Shown one piece after another: positions 57,826 to 64,000 of a stretch of DNA of 64,000 nucleotides. The notes beneath the pieces are model-generated. The model did not search any database, was not told where the DNA came from, and saw only the letters and a program-made list of their open reading frames with translations. Within the stretch, counting starts at the first letter, position 1, and each line of letters begins with the position of its first letter. A program made the translations under genes and the position numbers. Source of the stretch: Planctomycetaceae bacterium (lineage in GTDB: Bacteria; Planctomycetota; Planctomycetia; Pirellulales; Lacipirellulaceae); NCBI GenBank assembly GCA_002702655.1, contig PABB01000071.1, positions 1 through 64,000 of the forward strand, read 5' to 3'.

Positions 57826-58221
57826 TTAATTGCCTCGTTGAGATTTGAGCGTTTTCACCGTTGCCGTGAGCATCGCAAGGATTTCTTGAATCTCCGTTCT
57901 CAGATCGTGTAGTCGCGCGGTAGGAATGACTTCGACTTCTATGAGCATATCACGCTAGCAGTCTGTCTCCTCTAGTTCTTGCAGTCCCACCTCGACCTTA
58001 CTGATAAACTCGGCCGTCGAACGAGCACGTTGAGCTTCGCGATAATGAGCGCCCACGGAAGTGCCGGACCGCAGCAACTGCTTGCCAATGACCTGCGCTT
58101 CAGTTGATTTGGGCAGAGCCCCGTAGAGGCGGACAATACGAACCGCGAACGTCTTCGTGCGAGATCGCAAGTCACCCCGCTCTGCTCTTGAGCGGTCATC
58201 TTCTGAGCAGTCATCGTTCAT
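57826..58221 (-). pseudogene. Four-helix-bundle protein gene interrupted by an in-frame amber codon
   Basis: The first 88 codons read as a four-helix-bundle (23S rRNA intervening-sequence-type) protein: VRIVRLYGALPKSTEAQVIG, KQLLRSGTSVGAHYREAQRA and EFISKVEVGLQELEETDC. A TAG at 57955-57957 follows, but the same frame continues without a shift for 43 more codons (DMLIEVEVIPTARLHDLRTE, then IQEILAMLTATVKTLKSQRG) to a TAA at 57826, which is the missing last helix. Family members have a Trp or similar residue after ETDY at this point, so one TGG-to-TAG change explains it. The full length of 131 codons fits the family. Confidence 0.8.
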
Positions 58222-58239
58222 AATTCATCGCTCATCGTT
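58207..58239. repeat. Right flanking repeat of the four-helix-bundle gene
   Basis: This is the inverted partner of 57788-57816. It contains agtcatcgttc and ttcatcgctcatcgtt and overlaps the start codon of the four-helix gene. Confidence 0.7.
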
Positions 58240-59662
58240 TCTCTCCCCCCACCTGCAGCGCCCGACTCCGATACAAGAACTCAATCAAGTTCCCCTCGTG
58301 CGGCTGCAGCCAGTCGAGCTTCGGGGTGGGAATCGCACCCAGGTTCAGGCGGTCGATGTCGGTCGAGGCGATCAATTCGCGGCGGAAGTCGGCGTCGTCG
58401 GTGATGGCGGTGCCCACCAGCGTCGTGCCGATGCTGCTGAGCATCTTCGCCTGCGGGCACTGCACCACGCTGACCGCGGGGAACATGTATTCCTTGTTGG
58501 CCGCGGGCGCCTCGGGGCTGTCGCAATGCAGCACGACGGGACGGATGTAGGCGACCGGCGGACGCTCGACGAGCCGTTCGCCGTACTTCTCCGTGCAGTG
58601 GGTGGTTTGCGGATCGTCGATGTCACGCTCCAGCGCCTTCCAAATCGCGGCCGCAGCGCCTTCGATCGTGAACGCCGCCAGCCCCGCGTCCGGATCGTCG
58701 GGCGGCAGCACTTCGATGGGTCCCAGCTTCTCGGCCAACGCCGCGGCAATCTCCTGGGTGTGCCGCGAGGCGTAGATGCTGGAGCAGTTGATACAGCTGC
58801 GACCGCCGTTGCGGTAGACGCTGTCGGCCATCAGGTCGATGTACTCCTCCCAGCGGTCAACGCAATCGTCGCCCAGCAGAATCTTGCTGTACCCGGGCCC
58901 GTGAACCTGCACCCCCGGATTGCCGGCGTACTGCTGCACGGTTTGCGGCCCGCCAAAGATCATGCTGCGGCGGCACGCGGACAGGATCGCCCCGCCGATG
59001 TCGGCCCCCGCGCCGGGATACAGGCAGAACGCCTCGCGGGGGATGCCGGCCTCGACCATGGCGGCGAACACCCGGTAGGGCGTCCACGGCTCGCTGCTGC
59101 CGGGGTTGAGCACCAAACCCATCTGCAGCGCGATCACCGGCAGCCACAACGTGTGGACGCCCGGAGAGTTGGAAGGCAGCACGGCGCCCAGCGCGTCGCA
59201 CTGGGCCTGATAACTGACCGTCACGCCGCGCCCCTCGTCGCCGTAGCCGCGGGCCAGGATGTTCAGATCGAGCCCGCGGGTCAGTGCGTCGAGAATCTGG
59301 TCGATGTTCTTCAGCACGAACGCGTTCTTGGTCACGTTTGCCGCGAGCATGGCGATCGGCATGCCGGTGGTCGCCGACTGCCGAGCGATGTAGTCGTCGG
59401 GCGTCTCGGGGCCGTTGCCGACGGTGAGCGTGCCGGACTCGAACAACTCGCCGGCGACTTTGCACTTCTCAATCAACTCCGCCGGCGACATGGCCTGCAG
59501 CGCCCGCCGGGCGTCGCGCGCCTTTTTGGCGTCGCGTTTGATGAGGCCCGAGCCGACGGAGTGAATCCGCGCAACCGGCTCGCCGGTCATGAAGTGTTTG
59601 ACTTCGTCAACTTCGAGGGATTCGTAGGGTTCGCCCCAGCGAATGGCGGGTAATTTGATCAT
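58232..59662 (-). CDS. LuxC-like acyl-reducing aldehyde dehydrogenase family protein
   Basis: A 476-residue ALDH-superfamily protein. The nucleophile is Cys290 in RNGGRSCINCSS. Where oxidising ALDHs have the general-base Glu (ELGG), this protein reads HGPGYSK (about 254-260), so the Glu is missing. That is the pattern in acyl-transferring or acyl-reducing members (LuxC, CoA-acylating ALDHs), which reduce an activated acyl group. PSNSPGVHTLWLPVIALQMG replaces the usual NFP loop. The length (LuxC is about 480 residues) fits. It ends a tight run after the LuxE-like enzyme, hicA, hicB and a small CxxC protein, starting 8 bp after the last. The acyl substrate is unknown. Confidence 0.82.
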   Translation of the reverse strand: MIKLPAIRWGEPYESLEVDEVKHFMTGEPVARIHSVGSGLIKRDAKKARDARRALQAMSPAELIEKCKVAGELFESGTLTVGNGPETPDDYIARQSATTGMPIAMLAANVTKNAFVLKNIDQILDALTRGLDLNILARGYGDEGRGVTVSYQAQCDALGAVLPSNSPGVHTLWLPVIALQMGLVLNPGSSEPWTPYRVFAAMVEAGIPREAFCLYPGAGADIGGAILSACRRSMIFGGPQTVQQYAGNPGVQVHGPGYSKILLGDDCVDRWEEYIDLMADSVYRNGGRSCINCSSIYASRHTQEIAAALAEKLGPIEVLPPDDPDAGLAAFTIEGAAAAIWKALERDIDDPQTTHCTEKYGERLVERPPVAYIRPVVLHCDSPEAPAANKEYMFPAVSVVQCPQAKMLSSIGTTLVGTAITDDADFRRELIASTDIDRLNLGAIPTPKLDWLQPHEGNLIEFLYRSRALQVGGEKR

Positions 59663-59670
59663 AGCGGCGT

Positions 59671-59967
59671 TTATTTCTCTGGATACTCAATATGTCCATC
59701 GTGAAGCGCGGCTCCTAACGCTTCAAGTGTCGGGTACTGCCGCTGCACGCGGCGGAACCATTCGCGCGCCGACTCGTATCGCGCCAGAAACTCGTCGCGG
59801 AATACCCATTCCTCAACACAAGTCTCGTGCATCGCAGAATCTGAGTAGCGCCACAAGGGGTCGCCCTTGTCTGCGATGAATGCTGCGAAGGCGACGATTT
59901 GGTCGGTCTTCTGCAGAATCCCACCGCAAATACTGCATGTGGACTGGCCGTGAAATATCAAAGCCAT
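59671..59967 (-). CDS. Small CxxC-motif protein
   Basis: A 98-residue protein of unknown function. The N-terminal STCSICGGILQKTDQIVAFA carries a CxxC pair, and a later His-Glu-Thr-Cys (MHETCVEEWVF) supplies His and Cys, together a plausible zinc site of the treble-clef or HNH-like type. The rest is helical (EFLARYESAREWFRRVQRQY). It is embedded in the operon between hicB and the LuxC-like gene. Similar small zinc-knuckle proteins often have no assigned role. Confidence 0.65.
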   Translation of the reverse strand: MALIFHGQSTCSICGGILQKTDQIVAFAAFIADKGDPLWRYSDSAMHETCVEEWVFRDEFLARYESAREWFRRVQRQYPTLEALGAALHDGHIEYPEK

Positions 59968-60015
59968 TTTTGATTATCCGCATTCTACTCAGATCACCCT
60001 ATTGAAGATTGCGAG

Positions 60016-60279
60016 TCAAACGGCTTGCCGCTCTTCCACCTCCACCCAGGTGCAAAGTTCTTCATCGGCATCGGCGTCGACGGCGAACGCGTATGTGGTT
60101 GAAGGCGTTGGGATCGCCTCGCCCGATTGCTGCATCGATTCCAGATGCATTTCAATCGCCTCGGCAATCATCTGCCGGGCGTGCTCGACGTTCGTCGCGG
60201 TCGCGACGCAGCCCGGCAGGTCGGGTACGTCCACACTGTAGCCGGTACCGGTGCGGCGAATGATGACCAAGTATCGCAT
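60016..60279 (-). CDS. hicB: HicB-family antitoxin
   Basis: An 87-residue protein matching the HicB antitoxin fold: MRYLVIIRRTGTGYSVDVPD followed by LPGCVATATNVEHARQMIAE, with the typical PDLPGC motif. It has a short C-terminus without a clear DNA-binding helix-turn-helix. It follows hicA by 17 bp, the standard HicAB order, and should neutralise the HicA RNase. Confidence 0.88.
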   Translation of the reverse strand: MRYLVIIRRTGTGYSVDVPDLPGCVATATNVEHARQMIAEAIEMHLESMQQSGEAIPTPSTTYAFAVDADADEELCTWVEVEERQAV

Positions 60280-60296
60280 CGCTCGAATCCTTGTCG

Positions 60297-60485
60297 TTAC
60301 CTTTTAAGGCCGGCCTGTTTGAGAATCGACGCGGCCGTCTTCGGATGCAGTTCGTCGCCGGGCTTGCCGGCAACGGTCACCGTACCGGACTTTGTCGGGT
60401 GCTGAAATTGCCGATGGCTGCCGCGCTGCCGCACCTGCTGCCAGCCGTCGTCGGCAAGCAACTTGAGGATCTCGCGGACCTTCAT
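60297..60485 (-). CDS. hicA: HicA-family toxin
   Basis: A 62-residue HicA mRNA interferase of the double-stranded RNA-binding fold. The start MKVREILKLLADDGWQQVRQ, the catalytic-type His in RGSHRQFQHP, and GTVTVAGKPGDELHPKTAAS with the closing ILKQAGL are diagnostic. It starts 14 bp after the stop of the LuxE-like gene. The pair forms a type II toxin-antitoxin module inside the reductase gene run. Confidence 0.9.
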   Translation of the reverse strand: MKVREILKLLADDGWQQVRQRGSHRQFQHPTKSGTVTVAGKPGDELHPKTAASILKQAGLKR

Positions 60486-60499
60486 CTCGGACGCCCTTC

Positions 60500-61627
60500 T
60501 CAGTATACGCCGACTGTGGTTGCCTCAGCGAGTTTGTGAAACGGCCGCACGCCGCTCACGCCGTCCCACGGGTATCGCGCGTACGGTTTTTCGCGTTCGC
60601 CTTCGTCGCGTTCCATGAACCCGGGGACGAAGAATTCCTTGGTGAGCGTGGTCAGCTTCACGCGCCCTGTTTCGCCGTACTCCACGACGCGGTCGTAGTC
60701 GTCGAAGTCGACCACTTCGACCACGGCCCGGGGTTGGGGGGCGTGGTAGGTGATCTTGTAGCCGTTGTCTTTGGTGGCCGGTTCGCTGCAGGCCAGGCCC
60801 ATCAGCGTGTTGCCGTAGGTGGGCGTCATGTAGATGCCGCTGGTCTCCGGGGGACCGCCGAAGAGTTCTTCGACGCAGAACCGCGTCCACTGCGGGGTGA
60901 ACTCCGTGCCGCCCGAGAAGATGCCGGTGATGCCCTGCTCGGCGAGGCTCGTGCCGCGCTCTTCCAGTTCCAGGCACAGCGATTCGATCAGTTTGGGCGT
61001 GCCGAACATGCACTTCACGTCGTGGCCGGCGCCCAGAACAGTGATCGCCTGATCGATGCAGTGTTTTTTGTATTCTTCGAGGTGCTCCATCCACCCTTTC
61101 TTGATCAGCTTGACGACCCACCGCGGATCCAGGTCGATACAGAAACAGATGCCGCCGCGGAATTGAGCGAGGTGCTCCACCGCCAGCCGCAGCCGCCGCG
61201 GGCCGCTGGGGCCGAGCATCAGCCAGTTCGACCCCGGCGGGAAATACTCGTCGGGCAGCGTTTCGCTGAACAGCGAATAGTCGGTGCGAAAATCTTCCAT
61301 CGCGATCCGACTCTTCGGCACGCCCGTGGTGCCGCCGGTCTCAAACACGTAGACCGGCTTGTCGGCCAGGCCCTGCGGCACCCACCGCCGCACCGGCCCG
61401 CCGCGAAGCCACTCGTCCTGGAACTCCGGGAACTTTTTGAGGTCGTCGTAGCATTTGATCTCGGTGAGCGGATCAAACTTCAGCTCGCGCTTCTTCTCCA
61501 GCCAGAACGGGCAGCCGGTCGCGTCGTTGAAGTGCCAGGCGACCGTTTCGACGGTCTGGGCGTCAAGCGCCTCGCGGGCGGCGGCGATCGCCTCGTCGGC
61601 GGGGGGCGTGTGGGGAGCGGGATACAT
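60500..61627 (-). CDS. LuxE/PaaK-like adenylate-forming enzyme
   Basis: A 375-residue protein of the phenylacetate-CoA ligase/acyl-protein synthetase (LuxE) group. The nucleotide loop is FETGGTTGVPKSR near residue 98, followed by FSGGTEFTPQW, a TPTYGNTLMGLA motif and GETGRVKLTTLTKEFFVPGF. It lacks the larger C-terminal domain of full CoA ligases, and its length matches LuxE (about 370 residues), so it probably activates a carboxylic acid as acyl-adenylate and hands it on. With the LuxC-like ALDH of the same operon it could form an ATP- and NAD(P)H-dependent carboxylic acid reductase. The ATG at 61627 is chosen over the longer frame from 61801. Confidence 0.82.
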   Translation of the reverse strand: MYPAPHTPPADEAIAAAREALDAQTVETVAWHFNDATGCPFWLEKKRELKFDPLTEIKCYDDLKKFPEFQDEWLRGGPVRRWVPQGLADKPVYVFETGGTTGVPKSRIAMEDFRTDYSLFSETLPDEYFPPGSNWLMLGPSGPRRLRLAVEHLAQFRGGICFCIDLDPRWVVKLIKKGWMEHLEEYKKHCIDQAITVLGAGHDVKCMFGTPKLIESLCLELEERGTSLAEQGITGIFSGGTEFTPQWTRFCVEELFGGPPETSGIYMTPTYGNTLMGLACSEPATKDNGYKITYHAPQPRAVVEVVDFDDYDRVVEYGETGRVKLTTLTKEFFVPGFMERDEGEREKPYARYPWDGVSGVRPFHKLAEATTVGVY

Positions 61628-61860
61628 TGGCGGCAAGGGGTCACGAGAACGCCGCGCGGGGATTGCGCGCAGCAAAAATACAGTTGTCTCGTGACAATAC
61701 CGCAGGAGCAACACGCGGACAACAAGCGACAGCGCGGACGGTGGGCCATCCCACGATGGCCGAGGCCAAACCCGTCGGTCGCCGGCAGCGGCGAGCGTCA
61801 CACGGCCTGGGCGCGCCGGCGGCGTGCGACGACGACTCCGCCCAAGACCTGAATTTCGAC

Positions 61861-62028
61861 CTACACAGACGTGGAAGACCGCTGGAGGCGCGTGATGACC
61901 AATGCCATACCCCCGGCCGCGAGCGCAGCTAATCCGGCGCGAGCCCAGATGTCATCGACGCAAGAACGGCTTCCCATGAGGAATCCGCAGGCCAATCCGA
62001 TAGCAACAATTCCCAATCGTCTAGCCAT
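61861..62028 (-). CDS. Small two-helix membrane protein (55 residues)
   Basis: A short frame on the minus strand gives a protein beginning MARRLGIVAIGLACGFLMGS, then RSCVDDIWARAGLAALAAGG, then MALVITRLQRSSTSV. It has two hydrophobic helices (about residues 5-20 and 30-46), a short loop with an acidic pair, a basic start and a basic end, a clean hairpin topology. No Shine-Dalgarno sequence is clear. No family is recognised. The frame on the opposite strand (61871-62095) has no such structure. Confidence 0.55.
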   Translation of the reverse strand: MARRLGIVAIGLACGFLMGSRSCVDDIWARAGLAALAAGGMALVITRLQRSSTSV

Positions 62029-62110
62029 AATGACGGCGCTCGACTCCCTGAGGAACCGCGTGCTTCTCCGCGTCCTCCGTGCCTCCGTGGTCTAATCCGT
62101 ACCGGTTTGC

Positions 62111-62136
62111 CTCAGGCTAGAAAGCCTGACCTACGC
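62111..62136. repeat. Small hairpin repeat family D, copy 2
   Basis: ctcaggctagaaagcctgacctacgc is the reverse complement of nearly the whole copy at 18791-18816. It overlaps the 3' end of the helical protein gene at 62131. Confidence 0.65.
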
Positions 62137-62595
62137 CTGCGACTTGGCGTCGTTGGGGGCGCTGCTCAGCTGCGCGAACACCTGGATCATGCCATTCAGG
62201 TGGGCCAGCCGCGGCCCGAAGCGGTCGACGAACTCGTTCATCATGAACTCGCCGTAGGACATGTCGTCGGCGGTGTCGTCGATCTCCTGAGTGATCCGCT
62301 CCAGGTAGTCGACCTGCACCCGGCTGAGCTGCTCGGCGGCGTCGCGGCAGGCGGCCGACAATTCCGGGTTAGCGTTTTTCCATTGATGCAGTTCCTGCGC
62401 CCGCTGCTTGTGCGACGCGGCCATGACGCTGACCAGCTCTTCCAGCAGTTCGTTGGTGCGGTCCTGAGCGGCGAGGACTTCGCGGAGCAACTCGGTCTGC
62501 TCGGTGGCGGCCACGGCCAAGACTTGCGGAGAACTAGTCGGCGTAACGTCGACTTGCGAATACATCGACAGCGCGGGCGGCTGGGTCTGCGACAT
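62131..62595 (-). CDS. Small helical protein, unknown function
   Basis: A 154-residue protein from the ATG at 62595 (MSQTQPPALSMYSQVDVTPT). After a Pro/Thr-rich start it is predicted fully helical (TEQTELLREVLAAQDRTNEL, LEELVSVMAASHKQRAQELH), with a coiled-coil-like centre. No domain is recognised. The ATG at 62595 is preferred to the longer frame from 62700, which begins in apparently non-coding DNA. Confidence 0.7.
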   Translation of the reverse strand: MSQTQPPALSMYSQVDVTPTSSPQVLAVAATEQTELLREVLAAQDRTNELLEELVSVMAASHKQRAQELHQWKNANPELSAACRDAAEQLSRVQVDYLERITQEIDDTADDMSYGEFMMNEFVDRFGPRLAHLNGMIQVFAQLSSAPNDAKSQA

Positions 62596-62913
62596 GGATT
62601 CTTCGGTATCCTTTCTCGACAAGGAGTCCTGCTGCGTCGGCAGCAGCGATTGGCGTCCCTCGCAGGCGGCAAAACCGCTCGAGCGGAACGCTGGCGCCAA
62701 TCGTCAGCGAGCGGCATCGCTTCCGTCCTTGACGATCGATCCTCTCAGTTTAGTCAAACTTGAAGATTTTTCTAGCATTGGGCAAAGGTTCCGGCAGACC
62801 GCCTGGGGGCTAAAGTCCCCGCGGCTCGCGTCCCGATCTTGGACGTGATCTCGCGCGGCGCCAGGGCCGATTGTCGAGCGACACCCGCTTGTCTTCACGA
62901 GGCCGCCGCAGGC
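62596..62913. other. Divergent intergenic region
   Basis: About 320 bp lie between the two divergent genes. No gene is visible. A short gggggctaaagtcccc palindrome lies near 62805-62820, a type of intergenic element common in related genomes, and tagtcaaacttgaagatttt (near 62752) is an AT-richer promoter-like patch. Confidence 0.4.
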
Positions 62914-63435
62914 ATGGATGCCGACGCGACTAACTCCTTGCCCGCCTTTGGGTTCCTGACGACCGTCCACCAGCCCGGCAGCGGGTATTACGGCGGATAT
63001 CTGGTGCTGGCGCCGGGGGGCCGACCCCTGGAATTTCGCTGCACGACGCCCGTGCAGCCCAGCCGGGCCCAGGAAATCCTCTACGGCGCTTCGCTCCGAT
63101 CGTACCTGTTGGGGGAAATAATCGGGGGGGCGTTGCTGACCGAGGCGACCACCCCCGTCGCCGCAATTGTGATCGATAGCGAGGAGATGGCCGAGATCGC
63201 CGCCCTGCGGCGCGAGCCCGTGATTATCGTCGACGCCGGCGGCCAGGCGACGCTCGCCACGCCCGAGTTCGCCGGAACCAATCAACCGACGGCCGACGAA
63301 TTGCTCGCGCCGCTGACAGCGCGCGTCGACCTGCTGGAGCCCTTCGACCGCATCCGCGCCGCGTTGCGCGAGGCGCATGACATGGCAGCCCACCACGCCG
63401 AGCAGCACGATGACGACGCCCGCCATGCCGCCTGA
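62914..63435 (+). CDS. Conserved-looking protein of unknown function
   Basis: A 173-residue protein. FLTTVHQPGSGYYGGYLVLA, APGGRPLEFRCTTPVQPSRA, IIGGALLTEATTPVAAIVID and PVIIVDAGGQATLATPEFAG give a mixed alpha/beta pattern with no assigned family. It has no signal peptide. Its 3' end overlaps the start of the SNF2 helicase gene by 11 or 26 bp, so the two are probably one operon and may act together. The ATG at 62914 is chosen; a TTG at 62839 is less likely. Confidence 0.75.
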   Translation: MDADATNSLPAFGFLTTVHQPGSGYYGGYLVLAPGGRPLEFRCTTPVQPSRAQEILYGASLRSYLLGEIIGGALLTEATTPVAAIVIDSEEMAEIAALRREPVIIVDAGGQATLATPEFAGTNQPTADELLAPLTARVDLLEPFDRIRAALREAHDMAAHHAEQHDDDARHAA

Positions 63436-64000
63436 GCCCCGCCCGGACGCGGTCTGCGCCCGGCCCGCGATTCACGCGCCCTGGTCGCTGCGACTGACAC
63501 GGGCGGCGATCGCCGTGATCGCGCGCGAGGACTTGCAGTTGGCGACTTCATCGAACGGTGCGCGGGCTGCGTCGCTTTCGACCGAACAACTTGGAATTGC
63601 GCCGCCGCAAACCGCTGGCGTGTCGCTGCCGCAGTGGACCGTGCGCTGCGTCGGTCGCGAATTCGGCGCCACGACTGCCGCGCAGAGTTGGTTCAAGCAA
63701 GCCCAGGACGCCCGCACGGACGACTCGCAACAAACGGGCAGTGCGCCTTCGCCTGCGTCGCGGTCGATGGCGACCCGCACGCGGATTGCTCCGCCGCGCG
63801 ACGTGGTCAAGTTCGCCGACCGACTGCAATACCTGCTGCAGCCGCCGTTGGAGCAGTTGCTCGCAGCCGATGCGCTCAGTCTGCCGCATGCCCCGTTTCC
63901 TTACCAGTGGGAGGGCATCGCGTACCTGCTGCCGCGCCACGAGGCGGTGTTGGCCGACGAAATGGGTTTGGGCAAGACGATGCAAGCCGCTGTCGCGCTG
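63410..64000 (+). CDS. SNF2-family helicase, partial (continues past the window)
   Basis: A frame open to the window edge (197 codons). The N-terminus MTTPAMPPEPRPDAVCARPA is followed by a region of about 135 residues with no clear domain, then PFPYQWEGIAYLLPRHEAVL and ADEMGLGKTMQA. This is the SNF2 Q-motif-like entry and Walker A (motif I, DEMGLGKT). The start could also be the ATG at 63425. It overlaps the upstream gene. SNF2 enzymes translocate on DNA and remodel protein-DNA complexes; the bacterial RapA/HepA-type helicases are one example. The rest of the protein is outside the window. Confidence 0.85.
   Translation, partial: MTTPAMPPEPRPDAVCARPAIHAPWSLRLTRAAIAVIAREDLQLATSSNGARAASLSTEQLGIAPPQTAGVSLPQWTVRCVGREFGATTAAQSWFKQAQDARTDDSQQTGSAPSPASRSMATRTRIAPPRDVVKFADRLQYLLQPPLEQLLAADALSLPHAPFPYQWEGIAYLLPRHEAVLADEMGLGKTMQAAVAL

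Noticed and set aside
61871-62095. 74-codon plus-strand frame
   Set aside because: Composition gives no structure, whereas the minus-strand frame at 61861-62028 gives a coherent two-helix protein.

Overview
The window is GC-rich DNA that looks like a planctomycete chromosome (Planctomycetota, probably Pirellulales; the rank below phylum is a guess). The supporting signs are PEP-CTERM sorting tails, dockerin-type Ca-binding repeats, an N-terminal LEQRMLLAGD motif on a secreted ELWxxDGT protein, the conserved membrane motif ISLQDLLGALTLAAILMGWY, poor Shine-Dalgarno usage, and many dispersed palindromic elements between genes. About 50 protein genes and one tRNA are supported. No phage, insertion sequence, rRNA operon or CRISPR array is visible.

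Layout. 0.2-8.1 kb: ankyrin protein, MoxR-like AAA ATPase, GT2 glycosyltransferase, methyltransferase, PAP2 phosphatase lipoprotein, S10 carboxypeptidase. 8.4-10.5 kb: MacB-type ABC ATPase and permease. 10.6-18.8 kb: membrane protein, CLC chloride channel with CBS domains, serC-serA (first two steps of phosphorylated serine synthesis), BON protein, SMP-30 lactonase. 19-23 kb: BNR_4 secreted protein directly behind an FHA-GAF-PP2C phosphatase, tRNA-Gln, a cyclic-nucleotide-binding protein. 23-29 kb: aldehyde dehydrogenase and ThDP enzyme pair, then a decayed stretch holding a PEP-CTERM gene and two gene remnants (the end of a glutamate dehydrogenase and the beginning of a second aldehyde dehydrogenase), then a soluble chemoreceptor with a CZB domain. 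29-31.8 kb: MtfA-like peptidase fused to TPR repeats and a PEP-CTERM protein.

32-36.2 kb carries an uncharacterised divergent cassette: a two-gene coiled-coil/membrane operon facing a TelA-like helical protein. 37-46.8 kb: HGSNAT-like acyltransferase, basic secretory protease, gamma carbonic anhydrase, ELWxxDGT/dockerin protein, sugar dehydrogenase with dockerin and PEP-CTERM, D-cysteine desulfhydrase-like enzyme, alpha/beta hydrolase lipoprotein.

46.8-54 kb is a complete phosphate regulon on the minus strand in the order phoR, pstS, pstC, pstA, pstB, phoU, phoB. Three 11-bp-spaced TTnACA direct repeats, a good PhoB/PhoP box, lie upstream of pstS. 54-61.6 kb: radical SAM HemN-like protein, PQQ-type propeller, iron alcohol dehydrogenase, a four-helix-bundle gene broken by an amber codon, then a tight minus-strand run: LuxE-like acyl-activating enzyme, hicA, hicB, small CxxC protein, LuxC-like aldehyde dehydrogenase. 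The activating enzyme, the aldehyde dehydrogenase lacking the usual general-base Glu, and the alcohol dehydrogenase together suggest reduction of a carboxylic acid to an alcohol. The end holds a 55-residue two-helix membrane protein, a helical protein, an unknown protein, and the start of a SNF2 helicase that runs off the window.

The best candidates for undescribed biology are the TelA-like/coiled-coil cassette (31949-36215), the LuxC/LuxE-like reductase module with embedded HicAB (56623-61627), and the dense set of palindromic repeat families. All functions are inferred from reading the sequence; no database search was run.
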